The position numbers and the translations under genes are program-made. From Blastococcus haudaquaticus (GTDB lineage: Bacteria; Actinomycetota; Actinomycetes; Mycobacteriales; Geodermatophilaceae), in the NCBI RefSeq assembly GCF_900230285.1, contig NZ_OCNK01000001.1:186001-250000 (forward strand): DNA of 64,000 nucleotides. The letters run 5' to 3'. How positions within the stretch are numbered: the first letter of the stretch is position 1; every line of letters begins with the position of its first letter. The notes below the pieces were generated by a model. That model searched no databases and was not told where the DNA came from. It saw only the letters and a program-made list of their open reading frames with translations. Shown here in pieces: positions 39,403 to 49,402 of the stretch.

Positions 39403-39408
39403 TAGACT
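39403..39408 (+). promoter_or_regulatory. Candidate -10 box for the DUF3105/DUF305 pair
   Basis: TAGACT matches the actinobacterial -10. It would give an untranslated leader of about 100 nt before the TTG at 39516. Confidence 0.35.
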
Positions 39409-39515
39409 CGCACGGCGGGGGCATGCCCGCGCCCGCGCCGGCGCTGCACCCGCCACAGAGCACCTGCCACAGAGCACCGCCCACGAGCACCCGTACCCCA
39501 GCATGAGGAGAGGCC

Positions 39516-40319
39516 TTGGCCAAGGACCGCAAGCCCGCGAGCGGCAACGGCAGGCCTGCCGGCAAGGGCGGTTCGACCAGCGCGGGCCGGGCCTCGGGCA
39601 CCGGCGGTCGCACCCGCCCCGCGGTCAACGTCGTCGCGCCCGCGCGTCCGTGGGGCCTCATCGCCGCCGCGGTGGCCGTGGTCGTCTTCGCCGCCGCCGT
39701 CATCACCTACGCGGTGGTCCAGGTCAACGCGTCCAACGCCGACAAGGTCGAGTCGATCGACGAGATCTCCGGCGCCGAGAGCTTCGACTACGCGGCCGGC
39801 CAGGACCACGTCACCACGCCGGTCCAGTACGAGGAGTCCCCCCCGGTCGGCGGTCCGCACGACGGCAACTGGGCCGACTGCACCGGCACGGTCTACGACG
39901 TCGACATCCGGCACGAGAACGCGGTGCACAGCCTCGAGCACGGCGCGGTGTGGATCACGTACAACCCCGACGAGGTCAGCGACGCCGACATCGCCACGCT
40001 CGCCGAACTGGTGGACGGCGAGTCCGGCCGGCTGCTCTCCCCGTACGTGGGGCTCGACTCGCCGATCAGCCTGCAGTCGTGGAACCACCAGCTCAAGGTG
40101 GACAGCGCCGACGACATCCGCGTGAAGCAGTTCGCGGACCTCATGACCTACAAGAGCGGCGAGTTCCCCGAGCCGGGCGCCAGCTGCGAGAACCCCGCGT
40201 TCGCCGCCGCCCCGCTCGTCGCCGGCGACGCGAGCACCCCGATCGGCCCGAGCGACATGCCGACCACCGAGGGCGCGACCGGTACCGAGAGCCAGCCGAC
40301 GGAGACCGGCGCCCCCTGA
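39516..40319 (+). CDS. DUF3105 membrane-anchored protein
   Basis: A 267-residue protein with a basic N-terminal stretch, one membrane helix ([22 protein letters not shown]) and an extracytoplasmic DUF3105 domain. The conserved [19 protein letters not shown] and [17 protein letters not shown] segments carry several His and Cys residues that could bind metal. The function is not established. The TTG start follows GAGGAGAGG. Its TGA shares bases with the next ATG, so it is coupled to the DUF305 gene, a pairing seen in other actinobacteria. Confidence 0.88.
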   Translation: MAKDRKPASGNGRPAGKGGSTSAGRASGTGGRTRPAVNVVAPARPWGLIAAAVAVVVFAAAVITYAVVQVNASNADKVESIDEISGAESFDYAAGQDHVTTPVQYEESPPVGGPHDGNWADCTGTVYDVDIRHENAVHSLEHGAVWITYNPDEVSDADIATLAELVDGESGRLLSPYVGLDSPISLQSWNHQLKVDSADDIRVKQFADLMTYKSGEFPEPGASCENPAFAAAPLVAGDASTPIGPSDMPTTEGATGTESQPTETGAP

Positions 40320-41026
40320 TGGGCGCTCCCGTCACCGCGCGCGCACCCGAGGTGGAGGAGGCCGGCGTGACCGTTCCCGCGGGCGACCGGCAGCGTCCCC
40401 TGCGCGTGGTGCTGCTGGCCGTCATCGCGGTCGGTCTGGTGCTGCTCGGTGGCGGGCTGGCGGTGGCGCTCGGGATCGGCCGGACGGAGACCCCGTCCGC
40501 GGACTCCGTGGACGCCGGTTTCTCGCGGGACATGGCCCGCCACCACCTCCAGGGGGTGGAGATGGCCAACCTCGTCGCCGAGCGGAGCACCGATCCGGAG
40601 GTGCGTCAGCTGGCGTTCGACATCTCGGCGACGCAGACCAACCAGGCCGGCCGGATGCAGGGCTGGCTGGCGCTCTGGGGAGTGCCGCAGAGCGGCGGCG
40701 AGACCATGGCCTGGATGTCCGGGGACGGCGGTCATTCCGGGCACGGCACGTCCACGACCGGTTCGCTGATGCCGGGCATGGCGACCGAGGAGGAGCTCGC
40801 CGCGCTGCGCGATCTGCGCGGCACCGCCTTCGACGTCGAGTTCCTGCGCCTGATGATCAGGCACCACCAGGGCGGCCTGGAGATGGCGGAGCACGCCGCC
40901 GAGCACGCCGGCGAGACCGCCGTCAGCCAGCTGGCCGACACGATCGCCCAGACCCAGACCGCCGAGACCGGGACGATGTCGGACATGCTCGCCGCCCGCG
41001 GCGGAACCCCCCTCCCGGCACCGTGA
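40319..41026 (+). CDS. DUF305 four-helix, His/Met-rich exported protein
   Basis: A 235-residue protein with one N-terminal membrane helix (VVLLAVIAVGLVLLGGGLAVAL) and two DUF305 halves containing ARHHLQGVEMA and RHHQGGLEMAEHAAEH. Between them is a Gly/His/Met loop (GDGGHSGHGTSTTGSLMPGM). Paired histidines and methionines fit metal (possibly copper) handling at the cell surface. That role is inferred, not shown. The ATG overlaps the DUF3105 stop as TGATG. Confidence 0.87.
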   Translation: MGAPVTARAPEVEEAGVTVPAGDRQRPLRVVLLAVIAVGLVLLGGGLAVALGIGRTETPSADSVDAGFSRDMARHHLQGVEMANLVAERSTDPEVRQLAFDISATQTNQAGRMQGWLALWGVPQSGGETMAWMSGDGGHSGHGTSTTGSLMPGMATEEELAALRDLRGTAFDVEFLRLMIRHHQGGLEMAEHAAEHAGETAVSQLADTIAQTQTAETGTMSDMLAARGGTPLPAP

Positions 41027-41081
41027 GGGGCTCCCTCCGGACGCGGTCCGGCGGCTGATAGCGTTCTCCTCGTACGGACGA

Positions 41082-41153
41082 GCCCCCGTAGCTCAGGGGA
41101 TAGAGCACTGCCCTCCGGAGGCAGGGGCGCAGGTTCGAATCCTGCCGGGGGCA
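41082..41153 (+). tRNA. tRNA-Arg (anticodon CCG)
   Basis: A 72-nt cloverleaf. The acceptor GCCCCCG pairs with CGGGGGC before discriminator A41153. The anticodon stem CTGCC/GGCAG encloses the loop CTCCGGA (anticodon CCG), and the T arm carries the conserved GGTTCGAATCC. No CCA is encoded. It reads CGG codons, frequent in this GC-rich genome. Confidence 0.97.
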
Positions 41154-41221
41154 CTCGTCCGATCCGCCGCGAGCGGGTCCACCGACATCCGTGCGGGAGT
41201 GACCGGCTAGCGTCCCGGCGC

Positions 41222-42109
41222 ATGACGGACGAGGCGATCCAGCGGGTGCAGGTCGGCGACATCGAGATCGCCTACGAGACCTTCGGCCGGCGCGAGGACC
41301 CGCCGGTGCTGCTGGTCATGGGGCTGGCCACGCAGATGATCGGCTGGCCGGACGAGTTCTGCCGGCAGCTGGCCGACCGCGGCCACTTCGTCGTCCGCTT
41401 CGACAACCGCGACATCGGGCTCTCCACGCACCTGGACGCCGCGGGCGCTCCGGACGTGCTGGCGATCATGGGCGGGGACGTGTCGTCGGTCGCCTACGGG
41501 CTCCCCGACCTGGCCACGGACACGGTCGGCCTGCTCGACGCGCTCGGGCTGGACCGCGTCCACCTGGTCGGCGCCTCCATGGGCGGGATGGTCGCCCAGC
41601 TCGTCGCCGTGCAGGCGCCGGAGCGGGTCCGCAGCCTCACGTCGATCATGTCGACGACCGGCGCGCCCGGCGTCGGCGCCCCGGCCGACGTCGCCGTCCC
41701 CGTCCTGCTGGCCCCGGCCGCCACCGACCGGGAGGGCGCGATCCAGCGGGTCATCGACACCTACCGGGTCATCGGCTCCCCCGGATTCGAGTTCGACGAG
41801 GCCGCGCTGCGCGACCGCGCCGGGCTGTCCTTCGACCGCGCCCACGACCCGGCCGGGGTCGCCCGGCAGCTCGCGGCCATCCTCACCACGCACGACCGGA
41901 CGCCGGACCTGGCGCAGCTCGACGTCCCGACGCTGGTGATCCACGGGTCGCAGGACACGCTGGTCGACGTCAGCGGCGGCCGGGCCACCGCGGCCGCGAT
42001 CCCCGGCGCGGAGCTGCTCGTCGTCGACGGCATGGGCCACGACCTCCCGCGCGAGATGTGGCCGGAGATCCTCGACCGGATCAGCGCCCTGATCGCCCGG
42101 GCGGGCTGA
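41222..42109 (+). CDS. Alpha/beta-fold hydrolase
   Basis: A 295-residue hydrolase of the same general type as esterases such as RdmC. The nucleophile is Ser119 in VGASMGGMV, the acid is probably the Asp in VIHGSQDTLVD, and the base is His in GMGHDLP. Substrate unknown. A TAGCGT box eight bases before the ATG and the lack of a ribosome site suggest a leaderless or near-leaderless message. It lies just after the tRNA and is convergent with the SDR gene (3-bp gap). Confidence 0.88.
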   Translation: MTDEAIQRVQVGDIEIAYETFGRREDPPVLLVMGLATQMIGWPDEFCRQLADRGHFVVRFDNRDIGLSTHLDAAGAPDVLAIMGGDVSSVAYGLPDLATDTVGLLDALGLDRVHLVGASMGGMVAQLVAVQAPERVRSLTSIMSTTGAPGVGAPADVAVPVLLAPAATDREGAIQRVIDTYRVIGSPGFEFDEAALRDRAGLSFDRAHDPAGVARQLAAILTTHDRTPDLAQLDVPTLVIHGSQDTLVDVSGGRATAAAIPGAELLVVDGMGHDLPREMWPEILDRISALIARAG

Positions 42110-42112
42110 TCC

Positions 42113-42883
42113 TCAGCTGGTCAGCATCCCGCCCTCGACGGGGATGGTGGTGCCGGTGACGTAGCCGCCGGCGTCGCTGACCAGGAAGATCAGCGCCGCG
42201 GCGAGCTCCTCCGGGTCGCCCTTGCGGCCGACGAGCACCCGGGCCAGCTGGGACTCCAGGTAGCCCTCGGGGTACTGGTCGGTCATCTCCGAGGTGAAGA
42301 AGCCGGGCGCCAGGGCGTTGACCCGGATGCCCTTGCGGCCGGTCCACTGCTGGGCGAGGTCACGGGTCAGGCCGATCAGCCCGGCCTTGCTCGCCGCGTA
42401 CGCCGCCTGCGGGAGGCCGGCCGTGGTCAGGCCGAGGACGCTGGAGATGTTGACGATGGAACTGCCCGGCTGCATGACCCGGCCGCAGGCCTGGGCCATC
42501 CAGTAGCAGCCGTTGAGGTTCACGTCGATGACCTGGCGGAACTGGTCCGGCGCCTCACGGGTGGCCGGTGCGGCCGTCCCGATCCCGGCGTTGTTCACCA
42601 GGATGTCGACCCGGCCGAACTCCGCCATCGTCGCGTCCACGAGCGCCTGGCATGCCTCCGGCTGCGACACGTCGGTCGGGACCGCGATGGCCCGCCGGCC
42701 GGCGGCCTCCACGGCCTGCTGGGTCTCGACCATCCGGTCGGCGCGCCGGGCGCCGAGTGCGACGTCGGCGCCGGCCTCGGCCAGCGTGCGGGCGAAGACC
42801 GCCCCCAGCCCGGAGGACGCCCCTGTCACGACGGCCACCCGTCCGTCCAGTCGGAACATGTCCAGGATCGTGCGGTCGGCCAT
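42113..42883 (-). CDS. Short-chain dehydrogenase/reductase
   Basis: A 256-residue classical SDR of the FabG type. It has the nucleotide motif TGASSGLGA at 20-28, NNAG at 97-100, and the catalytic Ser147/148, Tyr162 and Lys166 (YAASK). The VALGARR segment with basic residues after strand two suggests NADPH preference. The substrate is unknown. Because it lies back to back with the acyl-CoA ligase/PHA operon it might be an acetoacetyl-CoA reductase, but nothing in the sequence proves this. Confidence 0.9.
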   Translation of the reverse strand: MADRTILDMFRLDGRVAVVTGASSGLGAVFARTLAEAGADVALGARRADRMVETQQAVEAAGRRAIAVPTDVSQPEACQALVDATMAEFGRVDILVNNAGIGTAAPATREAPDQFRQVIDVNLNGCYWMAQACGRVMQPGSSIVNISSVLGLTTAGLPQAAYAASKAGLIGLTRDLAQQWTGRKGIRVNALAPGFFTSEMTDQYPEGYLESQLARVLVGRKGDPEELAAALIFLVSDAGGYVTGTTIPVEGGMLTS

Positions 42884-43000
42884 CGTCGGTGCTCCCCATC
42901 GCTGTCGCCGGTCTGTCCAGCGACCGTAGCCGCGGTGTGGGGTAGGCCACCTCCCGGGCGGGTAGGGCGCTCACCCGGAGCTCGACGAGAGGCGCAGCAC

Positions 43001-44500
43001 ATGCAGAACCTGGCCCAGAACCTCATCGACTCGGCGAGCGCGGCCCCGGACCACCCGGCGCTGCGGATGGACGACGCCGTCCTCACGTACGGCGAGTTCC
43101 GCGACGCGGCACTGAAGGTCGCGGGCTCGCTCACCGCCCGCGGCATCGCCCCGGGCGACCGGGTCGGCCTGGTCCTGCCGAACGTCCTGTCCTTCCCCGT
43201 CGTCTTCTACGGGGCGCTGCTGGCCGGCGCCGCCGTCGTGCCGATGAACCCGCTGCTCAAGGCGCGGGAGGTCGAGTACTACCTGCGCGACTCCGGTGCC
43301 CGGCTGGTGGTGGCGCTCGAGCCGGCCGAACCGGTGGTCGAGGCCGCGGGCACCGTCGGCGTCGAGGCCATCACCGTCGGGCCCGCGTCGCCGGACGCGC
43401 TCATGGACGCCGCCCCCCTCGACGGCCCCGTCGAGCGGTCGGCCGAGGACCTCGCGGTCATCCTCTACACGTCCGGCACGACCGGTCAGCCCAAGGGCGC
43501 CGAGCTCACCCACGCCAACCTGACCGGCAACTGCCGGACGACGGCCGAGACGCTCGCGGAGAACACCGCCGACGACGTGATCATGGGCTGCCTGCCGCTG
43601 TTCCACGTCTTCGGTCTCACCTGTGGCCTCAACACCGCCGTCCTCAAGGGCTCCCTGCTCACCCTCATCCCCCGGTTCGACGGCGCGAAGGCGCTGTCGG
43701 TCATCGAGCGGGACGGGGTGACGATCTTCGAAGGCGTCCCGACCATGTTCGCCGGGATGCTGCACTCGCCCGGCGCGACCGACCCCGACGTGTCCAGCCT
43801 CCGGCTGTGCGTCTCCGGCGGCTCGGCGATGCCGGTCGAGGTCATGCGGTCGTTCGAGGAGACCTTCGGCTGCATCATCCTCGAGGGCTACGGGCTCAGC
43901 GAGACCTCCCCGGTCGCCTCGTTCAACCACCCGCACGCCGAGCGCAAGCCCGGGTCGATCGGCACGCCGATCGCCGGCGTGGAGATGCGCCTCGTCGACG
44001 ACGACGGCAAGGACGTCGCGGGCGGCGAGGTCGGGGAGATCGCCATCCGCGGGGAGAACGTCATGCGGGGCTACTGGCAGCGGCCGGAGGAGACCGCGAA
44101 GGCGATCCCGGACGGCTGGTTCCTCACCGGCGACCTCGCCCGCCTGGACGAGGACGGCTACTTCTTCATCGTCGACCGCAAGAAGGAGATGATCATCCGC
44201 GGCGGCTACAACGTCTACCCGCGGGAGATCGAGGAGGCGCTCTACGAGCACCCCGCCGTCGCCGAGGTCGCCTGCGTCGGCATCGCCCACCCCGAGCTGG
44301 GCGAGGAGGTCGCCGCCGCGGTCGCGCTCAAGCCCGGCGCCACCGCCGAGGTCGAGGAGCTGCGCGAGTTCGTGAAGTCCCGGGTCGCCGCCTACAAGTA
44401 CCCACGGCACGTGTGGCTGGTCGACGCCCTGCCGAAGGGCCCCACGGGGAAGATCCTGCGCCGCTCCGTGGAGGTGCCCGAGCAGGTGGGCACGCGATGA
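43001..44500 (+). CDS. Acyl-CoA synthetase (AMP-forming, long-chain fatty acid type)
   Basis: Activates a carboxylic acid to its CoA thioester via an acyl-adenylate. It has 499 residues with the P-loop-like [16 protein letters not shown] near residue 157, [11 protein letters not shown], the hinge region [24 protein letters not shown] and the catalytic lysine in [12 protein letters not shown]. The ATG at 43001 is preferred. The stop overlaps the next ATG (ATGA). It is first gene of the PHA operon, so it may supply hydroxyacyl-CoA or acyl-CoA monomers (inference). Confidence 0.94.
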   Translation: MQNLAQNLIDSASAAPDHPALRMDDAVLTYGEFRDAALKVAGSLTARGIAPGDRVGLVLPNVLSFPVVFYGALLAGAAVVPMNPLLKAREVEYYLRDSGARLVVALEPAEPVVEAAGTVGVEAITVGPASPDALMDAAPLDGPVERSAEDLAVILYTSGTTGQPKGAELTHANLTGNCRTTAETLAENTADDVIMGCLPLFHVFGLTCGLNTAVLKGSLLTLIPRFDGAKALSVIERDGVTIFEGVPTMFAGMLHSPGATDPDVSSLRLCVSGGSAMPVEVMRSFEETFGCIILEGYGLSETSPVASFNHPHAERKPGSIGTPIAGVEMRLVDDDGKDVAGGEVGEIAIRGENVMRGYWQRPEETAKAIPDGWFLTGDLARLDEDGYFFIVDRKKEMIIRGGYNVYPREIEEALYEHPAVAEVACVGIAHPELGEEVAAAVALKPGATAEVEELREFVKSRVAAYKYPRHVWLVDALPKGPTGKILRRSVEVPEQVGTR

Positions 44501-44937
44501 CTCCCCCGGCCCGCAAGCCCGCCCCCTCGCCGCCACTGTGGCGCCAGGCGTTCGACGCCGCCGAACGCGCCGTCGCACCGCGCGCGGAGGACCTGGTGCG
44601 CAGCGAGTACTTCGCGCTGGCCACCGCCCTCGTGCGGCGCGCGCAGACCGTCGCCGGCGAGTCGGTCCAGGGGCTCTCGGCGCGCGTCTGGCACCTGGTC
44701 AACCTGCCCGCGGGCAGCGACATCACCCGGCTCCGGACCCAGATCGGGTCGCTGGACCGCGAGGTGCGGCGACTGACCCTGCAGCTGGAGTCCGAGCGCC
44801 GCCGCGCGTCCACCACCCCGCCCGCCCCCACCACGTCGACGACGACGGAGGACAGCGATGCCGACCGTGCCCAGCCCGCAGACGGTGCTCGACCGCGTCC
44901 GGCGAGACGTCGAGCGCAACGCCCTGCGCGCCCGTAA
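44497..44937 (+). CDS. Small PhaE/PhaR-like partner of the PHA synthase
   Basis: A 146-residue protein translationally coupled to the acyl-CoA ligase (ATGA), overlapping the phaC start by 80 bp. Residues 15-65 are helical ([20 protein letters not shown]). Residues ~69-100 read [12 protein letters not shown] followed by leucine-heptad coiled coil, the same layout as the C-terminal pairing region of PhaE and PhaR subunits. The last ~45 residues are disordered Thr/Pro/Arg-rich. Class III and IV PHA synthases need such a subunit and no other candidate is nearby. The assignment is inference from layout. Confidence 0.6.
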   Translation: MTPPARKPAPSPPLWRQAFDAAERAVAPRAEDLVRSEYFALATALVRRAQTVAGESVQGLSARVWHLVNLPAGSDITRLRTQIGSLDREVRRLTLQLESERRRASTTPPAPTTSTTTEDSDADRAQPADGARPRPARRRAQRPARP

Positions 44938-45976
44938 CGGCATCAAGCTGGTCGCCGGGGTCGACCGCCCCGGCGTCGGCCAGACACCCAAGGACGTCGT
45001 CTGGCAGCGCGGGCGCACGCAGCTCTGGCACTACCGCAACGACCCGGAGACCTACGCCGGGGTCCGTTACGGCCCGCCGCTGCTGATCGTCTTCAGCCTG
45101 ATCAGCAAGAGCTACATCCTCGACCTGACCCCGGGCAACAGCTTCGTCGAGCAGCTCCTGAAGGCCGGCTTCGACGTCTACCTGCTCGACTGGGGGGAGC
45201 CCGACGAGCGGGACGCGGAGAACCGGCTCGAGGACTACGCCGACGACTACATCCCGGCCGGCATCGACCGGATCCTGGAGCTCTCCGGCGCCGACGAGGT
45301 CAACCTCTTCGGCTACTGCTTCGGCGGGAACCTCGCACTGCTCTACGCCGCCCACCATCCCGACGCACCGCTGCGCAGCCTCACGGTCCTGGCCACCCCG
45401 GTCGACTTCCGGCACATGGGGCCGCTCGCCGACATCTTCTCCGTGGGCGGGATGGACGTCCGCTCGGTCCTCGGGTCGGACGGCAACGTGCCGCCGTCGG
45501 TCGTCGTCCAGGGGTTCCGATCGCTCACGCCGACGGCCGAGGTGACCCGCTACGTCACCCTGTGGGAACGGCTCTGGAACGACGAGTACGTCGCGTCGTA
45601 CCAGGCGATGACCGGCTGGTCGGACGACCACGTCCCCTTCCCGGGCGCCGCGGCCCAGGAGACCGCCGACATGCTCGTCCGCAACAACGGCATGCTGACC
45701 GACCGGCTCACGGTCGGTGGGGACCCGGTGCACCTGGCCGACATCCAGGTCCCGTTCCTCACCGTCCGCGCCAACCGCGACCACATCGTCCCGCCGGACG
45801 CGACCTCTCCCCTGATCGACCTCGTCGGGTCCCCGGACAAGCACGAGCTGTGCCTGGACGCCGGTCACATGGGTCTCGTCGTCGGGCGGACCGCGGCGAA
45901 GACGACGGTGCCCACGATCATCGACTTCGTCCGCCGGCGCAGCGACGCGCTGCCCGATGACGCCCAGGAGGCCTGA
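44858..45976 (+). CDS. phaC: Class III-type polyhydroxyalkanoate synthase
   Basis: Polymerises 3-hydroxyacyl-CoA into polyester granules. It has 372 residues, the short class III/IV length. The lipase-like box is FGYCFGG with catalytic Cys154, then Asp308 (RANRDHIVPP) and His337 (LDAGHMGLV). The signature YLLDWGEPD is present. The ATG follows GGAGGACAGCG, which supports this start in spite of the overlap with the upstream gene. These short synthases act only with a PhaE or PhaR partner, here probably the preceding gene. Confidence 0.95.
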   Translation: MPTVPSPQTVLDRVRRDVERNALRARNGIKLVAGVDRPGVGQTPKDVVWQRGRTQLWHYRNDPETYAGVRYGPPLLIVFSLISKSYILDLTPGNSFVEQLLKAGFDVYLLDWGEPDERDAENRLEDYADDYIPAGIDRILELSGADEVNLFGYCFGGNLALLYAAHHPDAPLRSLTVLATPVDFRHMGPLADIFSVGGMDVRSVLGSDGNVPPSVVVQGFRSLTPTAEVTRYVTLWERLWNDEYVASYQAMTGWSDDHVPFPGAAAQETADMLVRNNGMLTDRLTVGGDPVHLADIQVPFLTVRANRDHIVPPDATSPLIDLVGSPDKHELCLDAGHMGLVVGRTAAKTTVPTIIDFVRRRSDALPDDAQEA

Positions 45977-45977
45977 C

Positions 45978-46544
45978 ATGCCGGTGGTGCAGCTCGGCCC
46001 CGAGCGGTGCGACGCGCTGCTCGCCTTCTTCGGCTCGCTCCCCGAGGGTGACCGGACGTTCATCAAGGAGGAGGTGACCGATCCCGACACCGTCCGCTCC
46101 TGGGCCACCGACTCCTCCCCCGGCGGCCGCTGGGTGGCCGTCGACACCGGCGGGGAGGGTGGGGACGGCACCGGCGACGTGATCGGCTACGTCGCCGTCC
46201 GGCCGTTGCCCGGCTGGTCCGACCACGTCGGCGAGCTGCGCCTGGTCGTCTCCCCGACGCGGCGCGGGAGCGGGCTCGGACGCGAGCTCGCCCGGCGGGC
46301 CGTCGTGGAGGGGGTGTCGGCCGGCCTGTCGAAACTCGTGGTCGAGGTCGTCGCCGAGCAGGGCGCGGCGCTGGCCCTGTTCACCGACCTGGGGTTCAGC
46401 GGCGAGGCGCTGCTGCGCGACCACATCCGCGACCGCAGCGGTGAGCTCCGCGACCTGATGGTGCTGGCCCACCACGTGTCCGACACGTGGTCGCAGATGG
46501 ACGCGGTCGGCATCGGCGACGAGCTCGACGCGTCCGCGACCTGA
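45978..46544 (+). CDS. GNAT-family N-acetyltransferase
   Basis: A 188-residue acetyltransferase with the acetyl-CoA pyrophosphate loop VSPTRRGSGLGRELARR and the C-terminal ALFTDLGFSGEALLRDHIRD. The ATG at 45978 follows AGGAGG at the right spacing. An earlier in-frame ATG inside phaC is less likely. It lies one base after the phaC stop and so belongs to the same operon. Substrate is unknown. A role in modifying a granule protein or small molecule is speculation. Confidence 0.88.
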   Translation: MPVVQLGPERCDALLAFFGSLPEGDRTFIKEEVTDPDTVRSWATDSSPGGRWVAVDTGGEGGDGTGDVIGYVAVRPLPGWSDHVGELRLVVSPTRRGSGLGRELARRAVVEGVSAGLSKLVVEVVAEQGAALALFTDLGFSGEALLRDHIRDRSGELRDLMVLAHHVSDTWSQMDAVGIGDELDASAT

Positions 46545-46549
46545 GCGGC

Positions 46550-48187
46550 TCAGCGCTCGGTGACCTGCCCGTCGACGACCTCGAGCCGGCGGGTGGTCGC
46601 GACCGCCTCCAGCATCCGGCGGTCGTGCGTGACCAGCAGCAGGGTGCCGGGGTAGCCGGCCAGCGCCTGCTCGAGCTGCTCGATCGCCGGGAGGTCCAGG
46701 TGGTTGGTGGGCTCGTCCAGCACCAGGACGTTGATCCCCCGGGCCTGCAGCAGCGCCAGGCCTGCGCGGGTGCGCTCACCGGGTGAGAGCGTCGCCGCCG
46801 GCCGCAGCACGTGCTCGGCAGTGAGCCCGAACTTCGCCAGCAGTGTGCGCACCTCCGCGGTCGGCCAGTCGGGCACCTCGGCGGAGAACGCGTCGAGCAG
46901 CTGCTCGCTGCCGAAGAACCGGCTGCGCGCCTGCTCGATCTCACCGACCTGCACCGCCGGCCTGAGGGACGCGCTCCCCTCGTCCAGCGGCACCCGACCC
47001 AGCAGCGCCCCGAGCAGGGTGGACTTGCCCGACCCGTTCGCGCCGGTGATGGCGACCCGGTCACCCCAGTCGACCTGCAGGTCCAGCGGACCCAGCTGGA
47101 AGCTCCCGCGCCTGACGACGGCACCGCGGAGGGTGGCGACCACGGCGCCGGCCCGGGGCGCGGCGGCGATCTCCATCCGCAGCTCCCACTCCTTGCGGGG
47201 CTCCTCGACCACCTCCAGACGCTCGATCCGCCGGTCGGTCTGCTTGGCCTTGGCCCCTTGCTTCTCCGAGGTGGCGCGGTGGTGGTTCTTGACGTGCTTG
47301 TCGCCGTCGGACGCCTTCTTGATCGAGTCGCGCACGCCCTTGGCGAGCCAGTTGCGCTGCATGCGTGCCCGCGCCTCGAGCCCGGCCTTGGTGTCGGCGT
47401 ACTCCTCGTACTCCTCGCGCGCGTGCCGTCGAGCGACCTCGCGCTCGGCCAGGTAAGCCTCGTAGCCGCCGTCGACCACCCGGACCAGCTGCTGCGCGAG
47501 GTCCAGCTCGACGACCCGCGTGACCGTCCGGGCCAGGAACTCGCGGTCGTGGCTCACGACGACGATGCCGGCCCGCGCACCCGTCACGAACCGCTCGAGC
47601 TGGTCCAGGCCGGCCAGGTCGAGGTCGTTGGTCGGCTCGTCGAGCAGCAGGACGTCGTAGCGCGACAGCAGCAGTCCGGCCAGGCCGACGCGGGCCGCCT
47701 GCCCCCCGGAGAGGCCGGCGGTGGAGGCGTCGAGCGCGACGCCGGGCGCCACCTCCGAGACAACCTCGACGGCGCGGTCCTCGAGGTCGGCGCCCCCGAG
47801 GGCCAGCCACTGCTCGAGCGCGTCGGCGTAGTCGTCGTCGGCGCCCGGGCGGCCGGCGGTGAGGTCGTCGGTGGCCGCGTCGAGGGTGGCCTGCGCTGCG
47901 GCCACGCCGGTGCGCCGGGCCAGCGCGGCCAGGACGGTCTCCCCCTCGCGGCGCTCGTGCTCCTGCGGGAGGTAGCCCAGGGTGGCGGTCGGCGGGCTGA
48001 CGACGATCGAGCCGGCCTCGGCCGCCAGCTCCCCGGCCAGCGTGCGCAGCAGGGTCGACTTGCCGGCGCCGTTGACGCCGACGAGGCCGACGACGTCACC
48101 GGGGGCGACGACGAGGTCGAGACCGGAGAAGAGGACGCGGGCGCCGTGACCTGCGGAGAGGCCGCGCGCGACGAGGGTGGCGCTCAT
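46550..48187 (-). CDS. ABC-F family ATPase
   Basis: A 545-residue soluble protein with two ABC domains and no membrane segments. The first P-loop is [11 protein letters not shown] and the first signature [12 protein letters not shown]. The second P-loop is [11 protein letters not shown] and the second signature [13 protein letters not shown] charged linker (residues ~240-320, [20 protein letters not shown]) joins them. ABC-F proteins act on the ribosome as translation factors or antibiotic-protection proteins. Which type this is cannot be told from sequence. It is convergent with the GNAT gene. Confidence 0.92.
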   Translation of the reverse strand: MSATLVARGLSAGHGARVLFSGLDLVVAPGDVVGLVGVNGAGKSTLLRTLAGELAAEAGSIVVSPPTATLGYLPQEHERREGETVLAALARRTGVAAAQATLDAATDDLTAGRPGADDDYADALEQWLALGGADLEDRAVEVVSEVAPGVALDASTAGLSGGQAARVGLAGLLLSRYDVLLLDEPTNDLDLAGLDQLERFVTGARAGIVVVSHDREFLARTVTRVVELDLAQQLVRVVDGGYEAYLAEREVARRHAREEYEEYADTKAGLEARARMQRNWLAKGVRDSIKKASDGDKHVKNHHRATSEKQGAKAKQTDRRIERLEVVEEPRKEWELRMEIAAAPRAGAVVATLRGAVVRRGSFQLGPLDLQVDWGDRVAITGANGSGKSTLLGALLGRVPLDEGSASLRPAVQVGEIEQARSRFFGSEQLLDAFSAEVPDWPTAEVRTLLAKFGLTAEHVLRPAATLSPGERTRAGLALLQARGINVLVLDEPTNHLDLPAIEQLEQALAGYPGTLLLVTHDRRMLEAVATTRRLEVVDGQVTER

Positions 48188-48283
48188 GGGGAGATGCTCC
48201 TGGTGCGGTGCGAGAGGGCCGGGCGAGGACGGCGATCACTGCAGCGGGAGCACGGACCGACGATAGCCGACGGCTGCGTGGCC

Positions 48284-49387
48284 TCACACCGGCTTTCCGT
48301 CGTCCGGCCCGTCCTGGTCGGCCGAGCCGTCGTCGACGGAGTCCTCGTCGAAGGCGTCCTCGTCGTAGACGTCCGGCGCCGCCGGGTCGTCCCCCGTCGG
48401 GCGGCGTCGCACCAACCACGGCTGGAGGTGGTCGTACCCACGGACCGACACCCGGCGCAGCGGCCGGACCCGGTAGGCGGGGTGCCCCCGGAGCCACTCG
48501 GCGAGGTCGCGGTCGACGAGCACCGTCCCGGGGCGCGCCAGCGACGTCAGCCGGCTCGCCAGGTTCACGACCGGCGAGTAGACGTCCCCGAGCCGGGTCA
48601 GGACCGCTCCGTACGCGGCGCCCACCCGCAGCGGCGGCCGCTCGTCGGTGTCCCACGCGACCGGCAGCGCCAGCCCGATCTCGACGGCGTCGAGCGCGCT
48701 GCCGGCCGTGAACAGGACGCCGTCGCCCACCGTCTTCACGACCCGGCCGTGGTGGCGGGCGATGACCTCGGCGGCGGTGCTCTCGAAGTCCTCGACCATG
48801 GCGCCGAGCTCCCGGCCACCCATCCCCCGGCTCCGCGAGGTGTAGCCGACCAGGTCGGCGAAGCCGACCGCGAGTTCCCGGCGGTCCCCCGGGCCGGTCG
48901 CGGCCATCAACCGGTCGGCGTTGGCCGCGAGGTGCCGCCGCCAGACGTAGTCCTGCACCTTGCGGAGACTCGGCAGCAGGAGGCGTGCGGCGTCGACGGC
49001 CTCGTCCACGGACGCCGTCGGCCGGTCGTCCCGCCCCCCGGCGCGGGCGAGCGCGTCCGCGAGCAGGTCGGTCTGCCAGTCGGCGAGCCGGGACAGCGAC
49101 TGCCCCATCGCACGGGCGATCGAGGCCTCTGTCTCGGGTCCGACGAAGCCGGACTCGATCAGCGACGAGAGGACGCCCAGTGCCTCGACGTCGGCGTCGG
49201 TGAACGTGGGGTCGTCGTCGGCGGCGTCCGGGAAGCCGAGCGCCCGCCAGAGCCGTTGGGTGCGCTCCGGCGCCATGCCCGCGAGTTCGGCGACCTGCAG
49301 CCGGGTGTACCGGCGGGGCCCGTCGAGCAGCAGGCGCTCGAGCGCCTCACGGGCGTCCGGGCCGGCCACCTCCCCCCGGTGGTCCAT
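48284..49387 (-). CDS. Class III adenylate cyclase with pH-sensor-type regulatory domain
   Basis: Makes cAMP from ATP. It has 367 residues. The N-terminal ~150 residues (RYTRLQVAELAGMAPERTQRLWRALGFPD) resemble the regulatory domain of mycobacterial Rv1264/Rv2212 cyclases, which in Rv1264 senses pH. The catalytic domain has metal ligands Asp178 (GFADLVGYT) and Asp222 (VGDGVLF), adenine-selecting Lys218 and Asp268, and transition-state Asn275 and Arg279, so it should be active. An acidic tail follows. It lies 15 bp after the universal stress protein gene. Confidence 0.93.
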   Translation of the reverse strand: MDHRGEVAGPDAREALERLLLDGPRRYTRLQVAELAGMAPERTQRLWRALGFPDAADDDPTFTDADVEALGVLSSLIESGFVGPETEASIARAMGQSLSRLADWQTDLLADALARAGGRDDRPTASVDEAVDAARLLLPSLRKVQDYVWRRHLAANADRLMAATGPGDRRELAVGFADLVGYTSRSRGMGGRELGAMVEDFESTAAEVIARHHGRVVKTVGDGVLFTAGSALDAVEIGLALPVAWDTDERPPLRVGAAYGAVLTRLGDVYSPVVNLASRLTSLARPGTVLVDRDLAEWLRGHPAYRVRPLRRVSVRGYDHLQPWLVRRRPTGDDPAAPDVYDEDAFDEDSVDDGSADQDGPDDGKPV

Positions 49388-49402
49388 GCGCGTGCAGCGA
49401 CC

